A stretch of 64,000 nt of DNA from Methylorubrum populi (GCF_002355515.1 NZ_AP014809.1:186001-250000); one strand, 5' to 3'. Counted from the first letter of the stretch, positions 9,101-16,367 are shown. The notes: generated by a model not told the origin, from the letters alone. Made by a program: numbers and translations.

Positions 9101-10213
9101 CTCACCGGTGGCATCGCCCATGATTTCAACAACCTGCTCGCCGGTATCTCCGGCTCCCTGGAGCTGATGCAGACCCGCTTGAGCCAGGGGCGGCTGACCG
9201 ATCTCGACCGCTACATGACAGCCGCTCAGGGCGCGTCGAAGCGGGCCGCGGCCCTCACGCACCGATTGCTTGCCTTCTCGCGCCGGCAGACGCTGGACCC
9301 GAAGCCCACCAACGTGAACGCGCTCGTCCACGGGATGGAGGACCTGATCCGTCGAACCGTGGGCCCGTCCGTGCACATCGAGGTGGTCGGGGCCGCGGGC
9401 TTGTGGCCCGCGCTGGTCGACCCGCCGCAGCTTGAGAACGCGCTGCTGAACCTGTGCATCAACGCCCGCGACGCCATGCCCGAAGGCGGCCGCATCACCA
9501 TAGAGACCGCCAACAAGTGGCTCGACGACCGGGCCGGGCGGGAGCGCGACCTGCCGCCGGGCCAGTACCTCTCGCTCTGTGTCACCGACACCGGCACCGG
9601 CATGACGCCCGACGTCATCGCCAAGGCGTTCGACCCCTTCTTCACGACCAAGCCCCTCGGCCAGGGCACCGGGCTGGGCCTCTCCATGATCTACGGGTTC
9701 GCCCGGCAGTCGGGCGGGCAGGTGCGGATCTACTCCGAGGTCGGCGAGGGCACCACGATGTGCATCTACCTGCCCCGGCACTACGGCGAGACGGAAGGTG
9801 ACGAGGGTCTCCCGGACCTTGCCGGCGCCCCCCGCGCCGAGCAGGGTGAGACGGTGCTAATCGTCGACGACGAACCGACGGTGCGGATGCTGGTCACTGA
9901 GGTGCTGGAGGATCTGGGCTACACCGCCATCGAGGCCGCCGACAGCGTCGCCGGGTTGAAGGTGCTGCAATCGGACGTGCGCATCGATCTTCTGGTGACG
10001 GACGTCGGCCTGCCCGGCGGCATGAACGGGCGTCAGATGGCGGACGCGGGCCGCGTGAAGCGGCCGGACCTGAAGGTGCTGTTCATCACCGGCTACGCGG
10101 AGAACGCGGCAGTGGGCAACGGGCACCTCGACCCCGGCATGGCGGTCCTGACGAAGCCCTTCGTGATGGAGGCGCTCGCCTCGCGCATCAAGGAGCTGAT
10201 CGCCGGCCCCTGA
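6185..10213 (+). CDS. Large soluble hybrid sensor kinase with multiple PAS and a GAF domain
   Basis: 1342 residues, no membrane segment. An N-terminal coiled coil is followed by at least six PAS-type modules: near 35-150 (AWNPGAERILGWSVGEMLG), 165-275, 285-405 and 410-525, then after the GAF near 700-820 and 855-955 (PAWTALFGWSEAELIGRS). The GAF domain is at about 540-690. HisKA has His979 in GGIAHDFNNLL. HATPase_c (LCINARDAMPEGG, GQGTGLGLSMIYG) and a receiver with Asp1273 in LLVTDVGLPGG complete it. A GTG start at 6185 gives MSEPEIERLQ; no better ATG exists near the first PAS. PAS and GAF modules typically bind haem, flavin or small ligands, but none can be assigned here. Confidence 0.93.
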   Translation: MSEPEIERLQRRERELEAEVARLRGEGSSLRAAHCEAIFDCAVDFAIITTDREGTVTAWNPGAERILGWSVGEMLGQPTGTFFTPEDRASGQPAAEMRRAAEAGRAADERWHVRKDDSRFWASGELMPLRSPDGTDLGFLKILRDRTEAIAREGETRRVRDELQVVTDALPVLISFIDRDHVYRFVNRRYETWFDRPASEILDRPVREVVGEEVYAARLPVMERALAGEEITFDAAMPYRGGGTREAEIRYIPRRTPDGTVDGIFVLVTDIAERQRARADLQEAEDRLRLALEGAGTGIYDYDLVTGTLTWDARTRALFGLSADDPVSYEDAFLSGVHPDDRERADQAVQMAIGSPEGFDIEYRVLGRRDGVERVVAAKGDTVYRDGKPVRFVGTVRDVTEARTAEAQARRLAALVEQSSDFIGLADLDGKAEFLNDAGRRLVGLASLEEARRYEVADFFELGDRPTVLGQVLPAVRETGFWEGDFAFRNFATGVAVPVHYTLFPVRDAGGEVTGYGTVTRDLTERRRQESFRDGLITFGDRLQACRDTAGMAAVAAEVMARTLGLDRAGYGTVDETLRYIEIERDWTAPGVASIAGHHRFDDYGEVRIGLEQGREVVITDVTADPRTAGNPGPLLDIGVRALINVPVMEHGRVVAVFFLHDRDVRDWRPDKLAFVRDIAERTRAAIERFRAEASRRESEEQFRVFAQAIPNQVWAAHPDGSLYWFNDQFYAYCGEPTGSLLGPDAWARIVHPDDVLPVAAAWDHARATETVYETEYRVRRADGAYRWFLVRGEPVRDPAGRVTRWVGTNTDIEDQKQATAELARLAGNLEQQVEERTRDRDRMWRLSSDVMLVARFDATIVAVNPAWTALFGWSEAELIGRSFMDLVHPDDAASTAAAAGDLSDGSIIPRFENRYRHKDGSYRWLSWTAVPDEAFIHAVGRDVQAEREAAEALTKTEEALRQSQKMEAVGQLTGGIAHDFNNLLAGISGSLELMQTRLSQGRLTDLDRYMTAAQGASKRAAALTHRLLAFSRRQTLDPKPTNVNALVHGMEDLIRRTVGPSVHIEVVGAAGLWPALVDPPQLENALLNLCINARDAMPEGGRITIETANKWLDDRAGRERDLPPGQYLSLCVTDTGTGMTPDVIAKAFDPFFTTKPLGQGTGLGLSMIYGFARQSGGQVRIYSEVGEGTTMCIYLPRHYGETEGDEGLPDLAGAPRAEQGETVLIVDDEPTVRMLVTEVLEDLGYTAIEAADSVAGLKVLQSDVRIDLLVTDVGLPGGMNGRQMADAGRVKRPDLKVLFITGYAENAAVGNGHLDPGMAVLTKPFVMEALASRIKELIAGP

Positions 10214-10228
10214 CGGTGGAGGGCCGAA

Positions 10229-10245
10229 CGTGGCCGAAGGCCACG
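10229..10245 (+). terminator. Hairpin after the large sensor kinase
   Basis: CGTGGCC, loop GAA, GGCCACG: a perfect 7-bp GC-rich stem 16 bases after the stop codon of the kinase gene. There is no T-run, so it is a weak or Rho-assisted terminator candidate. Confidence 0.35.
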
Positions 10246-10384
10246 GCACGAGGCGCGGACCGGTTACGCCAAGGGTCCACCGCTCCTCGTGGGCGACGGG
10301 CCTGGGGGCCAGGGCAGCGCCCATCGGGACCGTGTTTGCCGCGCCAGCCGGAACCGTCGGAGGTCACGCGGCGCTACTAGCGAC

Positions 10385-10648
10385 ATGGACAGCCTCGACG
10401 ACACCGTGCGCACGATCCTCGCCCTCGCGGCTTCCTACAGGCCCGGCACCATCGTGCGGGCGGAGCGGGTCGTGGATGCCTACCTCGACGATTTCGAGGG
10501 CTACCGGGGGCGTAGGGCCGCGATGGATGCGCTGCTCCATGAGCTCGCCTTGCCGGAGCGCCGCGCTCGCAATCGAGGCGGCTTGTTCGAGCTGATCGAA
10601 TTGCACCTCAAGCGCCGGCACGGCCAGATGGCGCACCTGTTCAACTAG
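10385..10648 (+). CDS. Small hypothetical protein (87 aa) whose stop codon abuts an IS element
   Basis: The ATG at 10385 gives MDSLDDTVRTILALAASYRPG. It is chosen over an in-frame start 96 bases upstream because coding character begins here. The protein is helical and charged (AAMDALLHELALPERRARN) with no motif I recognise. It ends GQMAHLFN. The TAG stop at 10646-10648 consists of the TA target dinucleotide plus the first G of the IS5-family element that follows. The flank beyond the element also reads TAG (11501-11503), so the pre-insertion gene almost certainly ended at the same codon and is intact. Confidence 0.6.
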   Translation: MDSLDDTVRTILALAASYRPGTIVRAERVVDAYLDDFEGYRGRRAAMDALLHELALPERRARNRGGLFELIELHLKRRHGQMAHLFN

Positions 10649-11500
10649 AGGCTGTTACGGACCTGGGGCTGCGCCAGTTTCTGGGGGATGCAGTCCCGCC
10701 GCGCCTACCCGTCCGATGTCAGCGATGAAGAATGGGCGTTGGTCGCCCCTTATCTGACGCTGCTGCCCGAGACCGCCGCCCAGCGCGAGCACAGCCTGCG
10801 GGACGTGTTCAACGGGCTACGCTACGTCGTGCGCTATGGCGTGGCTTGGCGTGCGATGCCCCACGATCTGCCGCCCTGGCACGCCGTGTACGATCAGGCC
10901 CAACGCTGGCTCCGGGCCGGCTGCTTCGAGAACCTGGTCCAGGATCTGCGGGCCGTGTTGCGCCTGGCGGCAGGCCGGGCCGAGGAGCCCTCCGCCGTCG
11001 TGCTTGATAGCCGCACCTTGCGTTCGACGCCCGAGAGTGGCGCCCGCGCGGCCTGGGACGGACACAAGCGCACCCGTGGCTCGAAGCTGCACGCGGCCGT
11101 CGATACGCTCGGCCAAGTGCTGGCGCTGCACGTCACGCCCACCAATGCCGATGACCGCGCTGCTGTAGCGGCCCTGGCCGACGCCGTGCAGGAGGCGACC
11201 GGTGACAGCGTCGATCTCGCCTATGTCGCTCAGGGCTACACGGGCGAGCGCGCGGCGAAAGCGGCGGCTGATCACGGCATCGCCCTGGAGGTCGTGAAGT
11301 TGCCTGAGGCCAAGCGCGGCTTCGTCTTGCTCCCGCGACGGTGGGTGGTCGAGCGCGCCTTCGCCTGGATGGCCCGCTTCCGCCGCTTGGCCCGCGACTA
11401 CGAGCGTCTACCTGCCACCTTGGCCGGATTGCACCTCGTCGCCTTCAGCGTCCTGCTTCTCCGCAGGGCTGCCGAATTCACATCAGTCCGTAACAGCCTC
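10648..11500 (+). mobile_element. IS5-family insertion sequence (853 bp) with perfect inverted ends
   Basis: The left end GAGGCTGTTACGGAC (10648-10662) is the exact reverse complement of the right end GTCCGTAACAGCCTC (11486-11500). Both ends are flanked by TA (10646-10647 and 11501-11502), the 2-bp target duplication typical of IS5-family IS427-type elements. It carries one transposase frame in the plus direction. Perfect ends and target duplication indicate recent insertion. Confidence 0.93.
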
Positions 11501-11503
11501 TAG
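10688..11503 (+). CDS. IS5-family transposase with an expected catalytic Asp replaced by Ala
   Basis: 271 residues with the IS5/IS427 layout. The N-terminal DUF4096-like region (YPSDVSDEEWALVAPYL) is followed by a DDE domain with D107 in VVLDSRTL and E222 in PRRWVVERAFAW. The second acidic residue is normally the Asp of a YVDQGYTGE-type motif. Here it is Ala181 (GCT at 11228-11230, LAYVAQGYTGE), one base away from GAT. If this residue is the catalytic Asp, the enzyme should be inactive and the copy could move only by help in trans. The stop TAG at 11501-11503 uses the TA target duplication and the next host base, so the frame has no stop of its own inside the element. Confidence 0.9.
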   Translation: MQSRRAYPSDVSDEEWALVAPYLTLLPETAAQREHSLRDVFNGLRYVVRYGVAWRAMPHDLPPWHAVYDQAQRWLRAGCFENLVQDLRAVLRLAAGRAEEPSAVVLDSRTLRSTPESGARAAWDGHKRTRGSKLHAAVDTLGQVLALHVTPTNADDRAAVAALADAVQEATGDSVDLAYVAQGYTGERAAKAAADHGIALEVVKLPEAKRGFVLLPRRWVVERAFAWMARFRRLARDYERLPATLAGLHLVAFSVLLLRRAAEFTSVRNSL

Positions 11504-11640
11504 GCGTCGAGCAAGCGTCGCTTCGAAGCCGATCCGCGCGTCAACCCCGAAGGTAACGGCGTCGACGGATCGTTACCGTGGCTACGCGGCAAAGGGTGGC
11601 GCTCCCGTAGCGACCAGGCACGGGCGTTACCAAACGTTCG
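11504..11640. promoter_or_regulatory. GTTACC motifs downstream of the KfrA-like gene
   Basis: Three copies of the hexamer GTTACC/GGTAAC occur at 11552-11557 (GGTAAC), 11572-11577 (GTTACC, inside CGTTACCG) and 11626-11631. The first two form an inverted pair centred 20 bp apart. Two further copies lie on the other side of the adjacent DNA-binding protein gene (12463-12468 and 12493-12498). This clustering around a putative DNA-binding gene suggests operator or partition-type sites; it is inferred from position only. Confidence 0.4.
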
Positions 11641-12384
11641 TCACGACACGTTCGAGGCCGCCTCTCGTCCGACCCGGGTCACGTCGTATCGTCCATCGGG
11701 GAGTTCCGTCAGACCGTGCCGGTTGCGGGTCGTGCGTTCCGCCAGGGCCTTCTTCAGGATTCGGGCATCGATCGGCCGGAATGCCTTCCGGGCCAGCGCC
11801 AGGTCGTCCTCCCCGATGGAGGCGAGGAGTTGGTCAAGGCGCTGGGGGCCTTCCGACCGGATCCTCGCGGCGAACCCGCGCATGATCTGCTGCCAGAAGA
11901 AGCGTGACGTGGCCGCGCTCGTGCCGCGCTTGCGCCTCCCGGTCGGAGCGTCGGCGGGCGGCGTCCCGGGGCCGGCGTGCAGGGCGGCGATCTCGGTCCT
12001 GAGGGCCCGGTTCTCGCGGGCGAGGCAGTCGACGACCTCCTCCAGGTCGGCGATCCGGTCGAGGAGCCCATCGGTGCTGGCCGCGTACGGGAGCTTTGCG
12101 GCGAGTGCTCCGTCGGCGTCCGTAGGGGTCCGGCCGGCGCGCATCGCCAGCAAGGCGAAGTCGGCAATTGCCTTCTCCATCGCCTTCGGCAGGTCGAGGG
12201 CGGCGAGGCGAGGCTTGTACCGGCGCCGTGCGCGCCAGTCTGCGAAGGGAGCTTGCAGGTCGCGATCGGAGGTGCCCCGGCCCCGGTCGGCCTCCAGCGC
12301 CTTCTGGAGGCTCGTGTAGGTGACGGGCTCCCCCTTCTCGACGAGGGCGTCGGCCAGGGCGTCGAACAAGGGCTGGGCGATCAT
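11641..12384 (-). CDS. KfrA-like DNA-binding, coiled-coil protein (plasmid-type)
   Basis: From ATG 12384 the protein has 247 residues (an in-frame ATG at 12411 is a possible alternative). The N-terminal 70 residues (LFDALADALVEKGEPVTYTS, then a DRDLQAPFADWRARR helix) resemble the KfrA N-terminal helix-turn-helix domain found in plasmid replication or segregation regions. A heptad segment (GLLDRIADLEEVVDCLAREN) at about 115-150 is a short coiled coil. The C-terminal part ends in a small basic domain. KfrA proteins bind their own operators and form filaments that support segregation. The GTTACC motifs upstream (12463-12498) and downstream are candidate sites. The family call is from pattern only, and a phage or IS-associated regulator is an alternative. 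Confidence 0.55.
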   Translation of the reverse strand: MIAQPLFDALADALVEKGEPVTYTSLQKALEADRGRGTSDRDLQAPFADWRARRRYKPRLAALDLPKAMEKAIADFALLAMRAGRTPTDADGALAAKLPYAASTDGLLDRIADLEEVVDCLARENRALRTEIAALHAGPGTPPADAPTGRRKRGTSAATSRFFWQQIMRGFAARIRSEGPQRLDQLLASIGEDDLALARKAFRPIDARILKKALAERTTRNRHGLTELPDGRYDVTRVGREAASNVS

Positions 12385-12462
12385 GGCGGCTGGCTCGGGG
12401 GCTCGGGCCATCCTCGCCGACGATCCGTGAAGAACCCCTTCCGGTATCGGTGGAACGACGGC

Positions 12463-12498
12463 GTTACCGCCTTGTGGCGCGCCCGGTCGCTCGGTAAC
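12463..12498. promoter_or_regulatory. Inverted GTTACC/GGTAAC pair upstream of the KfrA-like gene
   Basis: GTTACC at 12463-12468 and GGTAAC at 12493-12498 face each other with centres 30 bp apart, about 80-115 bases upstream of the minus-strand start at 12384. The same hexamers recur beyond the 3' end of that gene. This is the arrangement expected of an autoregulatory operator. Confidence 0.4.
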
Positions 12499-12686
12499 CC
12501 TTGGCCCATGACTCGCGTCGGGATCCGAAAACCCTGAGGGCCGGCCGGCTCCCCGGGAGCCGCGATCCTCCCTGCCGTCGGCCGACCCGGCCCGACGTGC
12601 GCCACCCTCCCCGCACGGGCGGCCGGTCCCGGCCGCCGACCCAGGCCATGCACGAAAACCTAATCGATGCGGGACATCCTCGCGGG

Positions 12687-14015
12687 ATGCCGATCGCCTA
12701 CTCCTACATCCGCATGTCACGGCCCGAGCAGATGCGCGGCGACACCCTGTCGGACGGCAACAGCTTCTACTGCTCATGCGAGCGGGTCTTCGACGCCCGG
12801 CTCGCGCGAGTGCCGGTGATCGTGCTCTCGAACAACGACGGCTGCGCCATCGCCCGCACCAGCGAGGCCAAGGCGCTAGGCATCCGCATGGGCGAGCCGT
12901 ACTTCAAGATCCGGGAGATGTGCCGGGCGCAAGGCGTACGGGTCTACTCGTCGAACTACGCCCTCTACGGCGACATGTCGGCCCGGGTGAACGCGGTCTA
13001 CCGGGGCTTCTCGCCCCGGATCGAGGTCTACTCGATCGACGAGAGCTTCCTCGACCTCTCGGACGTGCGCGCGGGGGACCGGATGACGCTCGCCCGGGAC
13101 ATGCGCGCGACGGTGCGGGCCTGGACAGGCATCCCGACCTGCGTCGGCATCGGCGCGACCAAGACGCTCGCCAAGCCCGCCAACCACGTCGCCAAGACGG
13201 TGCCGGAACTCGGCGGCGTCTGCGACCTCACCGACCCGGTGCAGTACGATCACTGGATGGCCCGGATCCCGCCCGACGAGATCTGGGGCGTGGGGCCGGC
13301 CAACGCGCGCAAGCTGGAGGCGCTCGGCTGCGAGTGCGTCGCGGACGTGCGCGACCTCGACACCCGGGCAGTGCGCAAGGCCATGACGGTGGTGGGCGAG
13401 CGCCTGGTTCAGGAGCTGCGCGGCGTGCCCTGCCTCGACCTGGAGGAGATCGCCCCGACCCGGAAGGGCAGTGCGGTGACCCGGAGCTTCTCCGGCCGGG
13501 TCGAGGATCTCGCCACCATGGAGCAGGCGGTCGCCGCGCACGCGACCCGGCTCGGGGAGAAGCTGCGCCACGAGGGACTCGGGACCGATCACGTCACGGT
13601 CTTCTTCCACACCTCGGATCACGACCGCGACCGGCCGCAGCGCTCGGTCTCGACGGTGGTGGGTCTGCCCGAGGCCTCGAACGACACCCTGGTGCTGCTG
13701 AAGGCGGCGACGCACGGCGTGCGCAAGGTCTGGCGGGACGGCTACCGCTACGCGAAGGCCGGGGTGGTCACGACCGACCTCGTGCCGCTGGCCGCCTCGC
13801 AGCGGGCCCTGCCCGGCCTCGGCCGGCTCGACCGGGAACACGGGGCGGCGCTGATGGCGGCGCTCGACGCCTGCAACGGCCGGTTCGGCCGCGGGGCCGT
13901 CGTGCCCGCGGCGGCTGGGCTCGTGGCGCGGCGCGACTGGTCGACGAAGTTCGAGATGCGCTCGCCCCGCTACACCACCCGTCTGGACGAATTGCCGGTG
14001 ATCGCCGCGGCCTGA
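12687..14015 (+). CDS. Chimeric protein: serine-recombinase N-terminus fused to UmuC-type Y-family DNA polymerase
   Basis: 442 residues from ATG 12687. Residues 1-21 (MPIAYSYIRMSRPEQMRGDT) are the signature opening of a resolvase/invertase-type recombinase, including the region of its catalytic Ser (YIRMS). From residue 22 the sequence becomes UmuC: DGNSFYCSCERVF, SNNDGCAIARTSEAKALGI, SIDESFLDLS. The UmuC C-terminus is complete (SPRYTTRLDELPV). Metal-binding carboxylates D23, D118 and E119 of the polymerase are present. UmuC normally starts only one to five residues before that first Asp, so the recombinase start replaces it. No umuD lies nearby. Translesion activity could survive because the palm is intact. 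An upstream ATG at 12648 is also in frame. Confidence 0.85.
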   Translation: MPIAYSYIRMSRPEQMRGDTLSDGNSFYCSCERVFDARLARVPVIVLSNNDGCAIARTSEAKALGIRMGEPYFKIREMCRAQGVRVYSSNYALYGDMSARVNAVYRGFSPRIEVYSIDESFLDLSDVRAGDRMTLARDMRATVRAWTGIPTCVGIGATKTLAKPANHVAKTVPELGGVCDLTDPVQYDHWMARIPPDEIWGVGPANARKLEALGCECVADVRDLDTRAVRKAMTVVGERLVQELRGVPCLDLEEIAPTRKGSAVTRSFSGRVEDLATMEQAVAAHATRLGEKLRHEGLGTDHVTVFFHTSDHDRDRPQRSVSTVVGLPEASNDTLVLLKAATHGVRKVWRDGYRYAKAGVVTTDLVPLAASQRALPGLGRLDREHGAALMAALDACNGRFGRGAVVPAAAGLVARRDWSTKFEMRSPRYTTRLDELPVIAAA

Positions 14016-14032
14016 GTCGGGCCGGGGCCTTC

Positions 14033-14060
14033 CCGTCGCCGGCTTCGGAGATGGCGACGG
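14033..14060. terminator. Convergent hairpin between the polymerase and MFS genes
   Basis: CCGTCGCC at 14033-14040 pairs with GGCGACGG at 14053-14060 around a 12-base loop, in the 48-base gap between two convergent genes. It can serve both strands. There is no T-run. Confidence 0.4.
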
Positions 14061-14063
14061 AGC

Positions 14064-15287
14064 TCAAGCCGTCCCATGAGCCTGGTTTCCGCCGAGGGTG
14101 GCACGGCCGCCGCGAGCGACCATGGCCGCCGCGATGGCGCAGGCGACGAGCACGAGTGCGCCGAAGGTGAACGTCGTCCGGTAGCCGCCATGGTCGAACA
14201 GCAGCCCTCCGAAGGCCGCGCCGCCCGTGATGGCGAGCTGGACCACGGCGACCATGAGCCCGCCACCCGCCTCGGCCTCGTCCGGCAAAGCCTTGCTCAC
14301 CCAAGTCCACCAGCCGACGGGCGCGGCCGTGCCGATCAGGCCCCATAACGCGAGCAGGACGGCCACCGCCGGCAGGCTCGGGCCCAAGGCGATCAGACCC
14401 GCCGCGAGCAGCGCCATCGCCAGCGGCATGGCGACCAGCGCGCTGTGGAACCAGGCCTGTAGGACGCGGCCGATCAGCGACGTCCCGACCAGGCCCGCGA
14501 CGCCGAGCACCAACAGCAGGGCTGACAGGGTCGAGACGTCGACGCGGGTCACCGTCTCCAGGAACGGCCGCAGGTACGTGAACAGCGCGAACTGGCCCAG
14601 GAAGAACAGGGCGGCCGCGGCCATGCCGAGCGGCACCAGCGGCCGTTGCAGGACCTTGAACGTGGCGAAGGCGTCAGCCCGCGTCCGGTTCGGCATCGCC
14701 GGCAGGGTGAGGAACAGCCAGGCGAAGGTGATCGCGGCGACCGGCACGACGCAGAAGAAGGCCCCGCGCCAGCCAATGTACTGCCCCAGGAAGCTGCCGA
14801 GCGGCGCGGCGATCGTGGTGGCCAGCGCGTTGCCGCCGTTGAGGATGGCGAGGCCGCGCGGCACGTCTTTCGCCGGGACGAGGCGCATCACCGTCGCGGC
14901 CGATAGGGACCAGAATCCGCCGATGACCATGCCGACGAGCGCCCGACCGCCGAGGAAGATCACGGCGTTGGGCGCGAATGCGACGACCAACCCGGAGACC
15001 AGCATCAGCACGGTCAGCCCGAGCAGGAGCGTACGCCGGTCGAGCCGTGGGGTCGCCGGTGCAATGAACAGGCTGGTCAGCACGGCAAATAGGCCGGAGA
15101 CCGCGATGGCCTGCCCCGCCTGTCCCTCGGTCAGGTGCAGGTCGGTGGCGATGGGCGTGAGCAGGCTCACCGGCATGAACTCGGACGCCACCAGGGTCGC
15201 CGCGCACAAGCTCATCGCGACCACGGCCCCCCAGGAAGCGCGGCCCGGCTCGATGGCGAGGCCGGCCGGTGCGGTTTGTACTGCCAT
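14064..15287 (-). CDS. MFS drug/nucleoside efflux transporter (NepI/AraJ-like)
   Basis: 407 residues from the ATG at 15287 (MAVQTAPAGLAIEPGRASWG), with about 12 hydrophobic segments. The first (GAVVAMSLCAATLVASEFMP) and the motif region PRLDRRTLLLGLTVLM fit the DHA1 family of proton-driven exporters related to NepI, AraJ and sugar-efflux proteins. It acts in the inner membrane, probably exporting a drug, nucleoside or sugar. It is divergent from a LysR regulator 186 bases away, which likely controls it. The N-terminal MFS motif A is recognisable but diverged. Substrate cannot be told from the sequence. Confidence 0.87.
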   Translation of the reverse strand: MAVQTAPAGLAIEPGRASWGAVVAMSLCAATLVASEFMPVSLLTPIATDLHLTEGQAGQAIAVSGLFAVLTSLFIAPATPRLDRRTLLLGLTVLMLVSGLVVAFAPNAVIFLGGRALVGMVIGGFWSLSAATVMRLVPAKDVPRGLAILNGGNALATTIAAPLGSFLGQYIGWRGAFFCVVPVAAITFAWLFLTLPAMPNRTRADAFATFKVLQRPLVPLGMAAAALFFLGQFALFTYLRPFLETVTRVDVSTLSALLLVLGVAGLVGTSLIGRVLQAWFHSALVAMPLAMALLAAGLIALGPSLPAVAVLLALWGLIGTAAPVGWWTWVSKALPDEAEAGGGLMVAVVQLAITGGAAFGGLLFDHGGYRTTFTFGALVLVACAIAAAMVARGGRATLGGNQAHGTA

Positions 15288-15473
15288 GTCGATTTCCCGT
15301 GCGGATGGGAGGCGGCACGGCCGTGCCCTGCCGGGCCGCCGGCCGGGCCGCCTCCTCGCGTTCGTTCTTGAAGGGGTGTTGCCCCGGGGCCGAGGCTCAC
15401 GCTCGATGTAGCGGGTCCGCACCCATTCGATTAGATGCTCAAACGCGCTAAGCGTTATAGTCAGGATTTATGA
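15288..15473. promoter_or_regulatory. Divergent promoter region with LysR-type inverted repeat
   Basis: 186 bases between the MFS start and the LysR start. AACGC-GCTAA-GCGTT at 15442-15456 is a perfect 5-bp inverted repeat of the length LysR proteins favour, placed 18 bases before the regulator's start. It is a candidate autoregulatory operator that would also act on the MFS gene. Confidence 0.5.
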
Positions 15474-16367
15474 ATGCTGCGGGAGAACGTCGGCGACTTG
15501 GCGGCCTTCCTGGCGGTTGCCCGCACGGGCAGCTTTACCCGTGCCGCGAAGCAGCTGGGCGTGTCCCAGCCCGCCCTGAGCCACGCGATGAAGGAACTCG
15601 AACGCCGGCTTGGGCTGCGCCTCCTCAACCGGACCACGCGCAGCGTGGCCACCACGGAGGCCGGCGAACGCCTGCGGCGCCGCATCGCCCCGCATTTCGA
15701 CGGGATCGAAGCCGGCCTGACGGAGCTGACCGAACTGCGTGAGAAGCCGTCCGGGACCATCCGGATCACAACGTCGAAGCATGCCGCAATGAGCGCGCTG
15801 TGGCCGCGGCTGGCCAAGCTGTTGCCCGATTACCCCGACGTCCATGTCGAGCTGAGCCTGGACGCCGGGTTCGCCGATGTCGTGTCCGACCGCTTCGATG
15901 CCGGGGTTCGGCTCGGCGAGGCGGTAGCGAAGGACATGGTCGCCGTCCGCATTGGTCCGGACCTCCGCATGGCCGTCGTCGGCTCGCCTGCCTACTTCGA
16001 GCGATACCCGGTTCCCCGGTCGCCGCAGGACTTGGCCGCGCACCGCTGCATCAACCAACGGCGGGTGACCTCGGGCGGGCTTTACGCATGGGAGCTGGAG
16101 CGGGACGGACGCGAGGTGCGCGTGCGCGTCGAGGGTCAACTCGCGTTCAACGACGACGACATCATCCTGCGCGCCGCGCTGGACGGCTTCGGGCTGGCCT
16201 TCGTCATGGAGGATCTCGCCGCCTCGGAGATCGCCACGGGACGCCTCAGGCGCGTCCTCGAAGAGTGGTGCGAGCCATTCGCGGGCTACCACCTGTATTA
16301 CCCGAGCCGGCTCCAGCCCTCGGCGGCCTTCACGTTGGTCGTGGATGCGCTCCGGCATCGGAGCTGA
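15474..16367 (+). CDS. LysR-family transcriptional regulator
   Basis: 297 residues. The N-terminal winged helix-turn-helix (residues 5-64: DLAAFLAVARTGSFTRAAKQ, then SQPALSHAMKELERRLG) is typical of LysR. It is followed by an effector-binding PBP2 domain (about 90-295, GTIRITTSKHAAMSALWPRL). This resembles the CrgA/YafC-type group that often controls adjacent transporter or reductase genes. It is divergent from the MFS exporter, so it most likely regulates that gene in response to a small ligand, and itself through the inverted repeat just upstream. Confidence 0.92.
   Translation: MLRENVGDLAAFLAVARTGSFTRAAKQLGVSQPALSHAMKELERRLGLRLLNRTTRSVATTEAGERLRRRIAPHFDGIEAGLTELTELREKPSGTIRITTSKHAAMSALWPRLAKLLPDYPDVHVELSLDAGFADVVSDRFDAGVRLGEAVAKDMVAVRIGPDLRMAVVGSPAYFERYPVPRSPQDLAAHRCINQRRVTSGGLYAWELERDGREVRVRVEGQLAFNDDDIILRAALDGFGLAFVMEDLAASEIATGRLRRVLEEWCEPFAGYHLYYPSRLQPSAAFTLVVDALRHRS

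Noticed and set aside
6035..9781. 1248-codon open frame antisense to the PAS/GAF sensor kinase
   Set aside because: Same GC-skew artefact: the kinase strand carries full PAS, GAF, HisKA and receiver motifs, the antisense has none.
10646..10662. Possible CRISPR or tandem repeat because the 17-mer recurs at 11486-11502
   Set aside because: The second copy is inverted and 840 bases away, matching IS ends, not an array. No CRISPR array was seen anywhere in the window.
10648..14015. Prophage
   Set aside because: No structural, lysis or terminase genes; the features are IS, KfrA-like and umuC-type, which fit plasmid-derived DNA.
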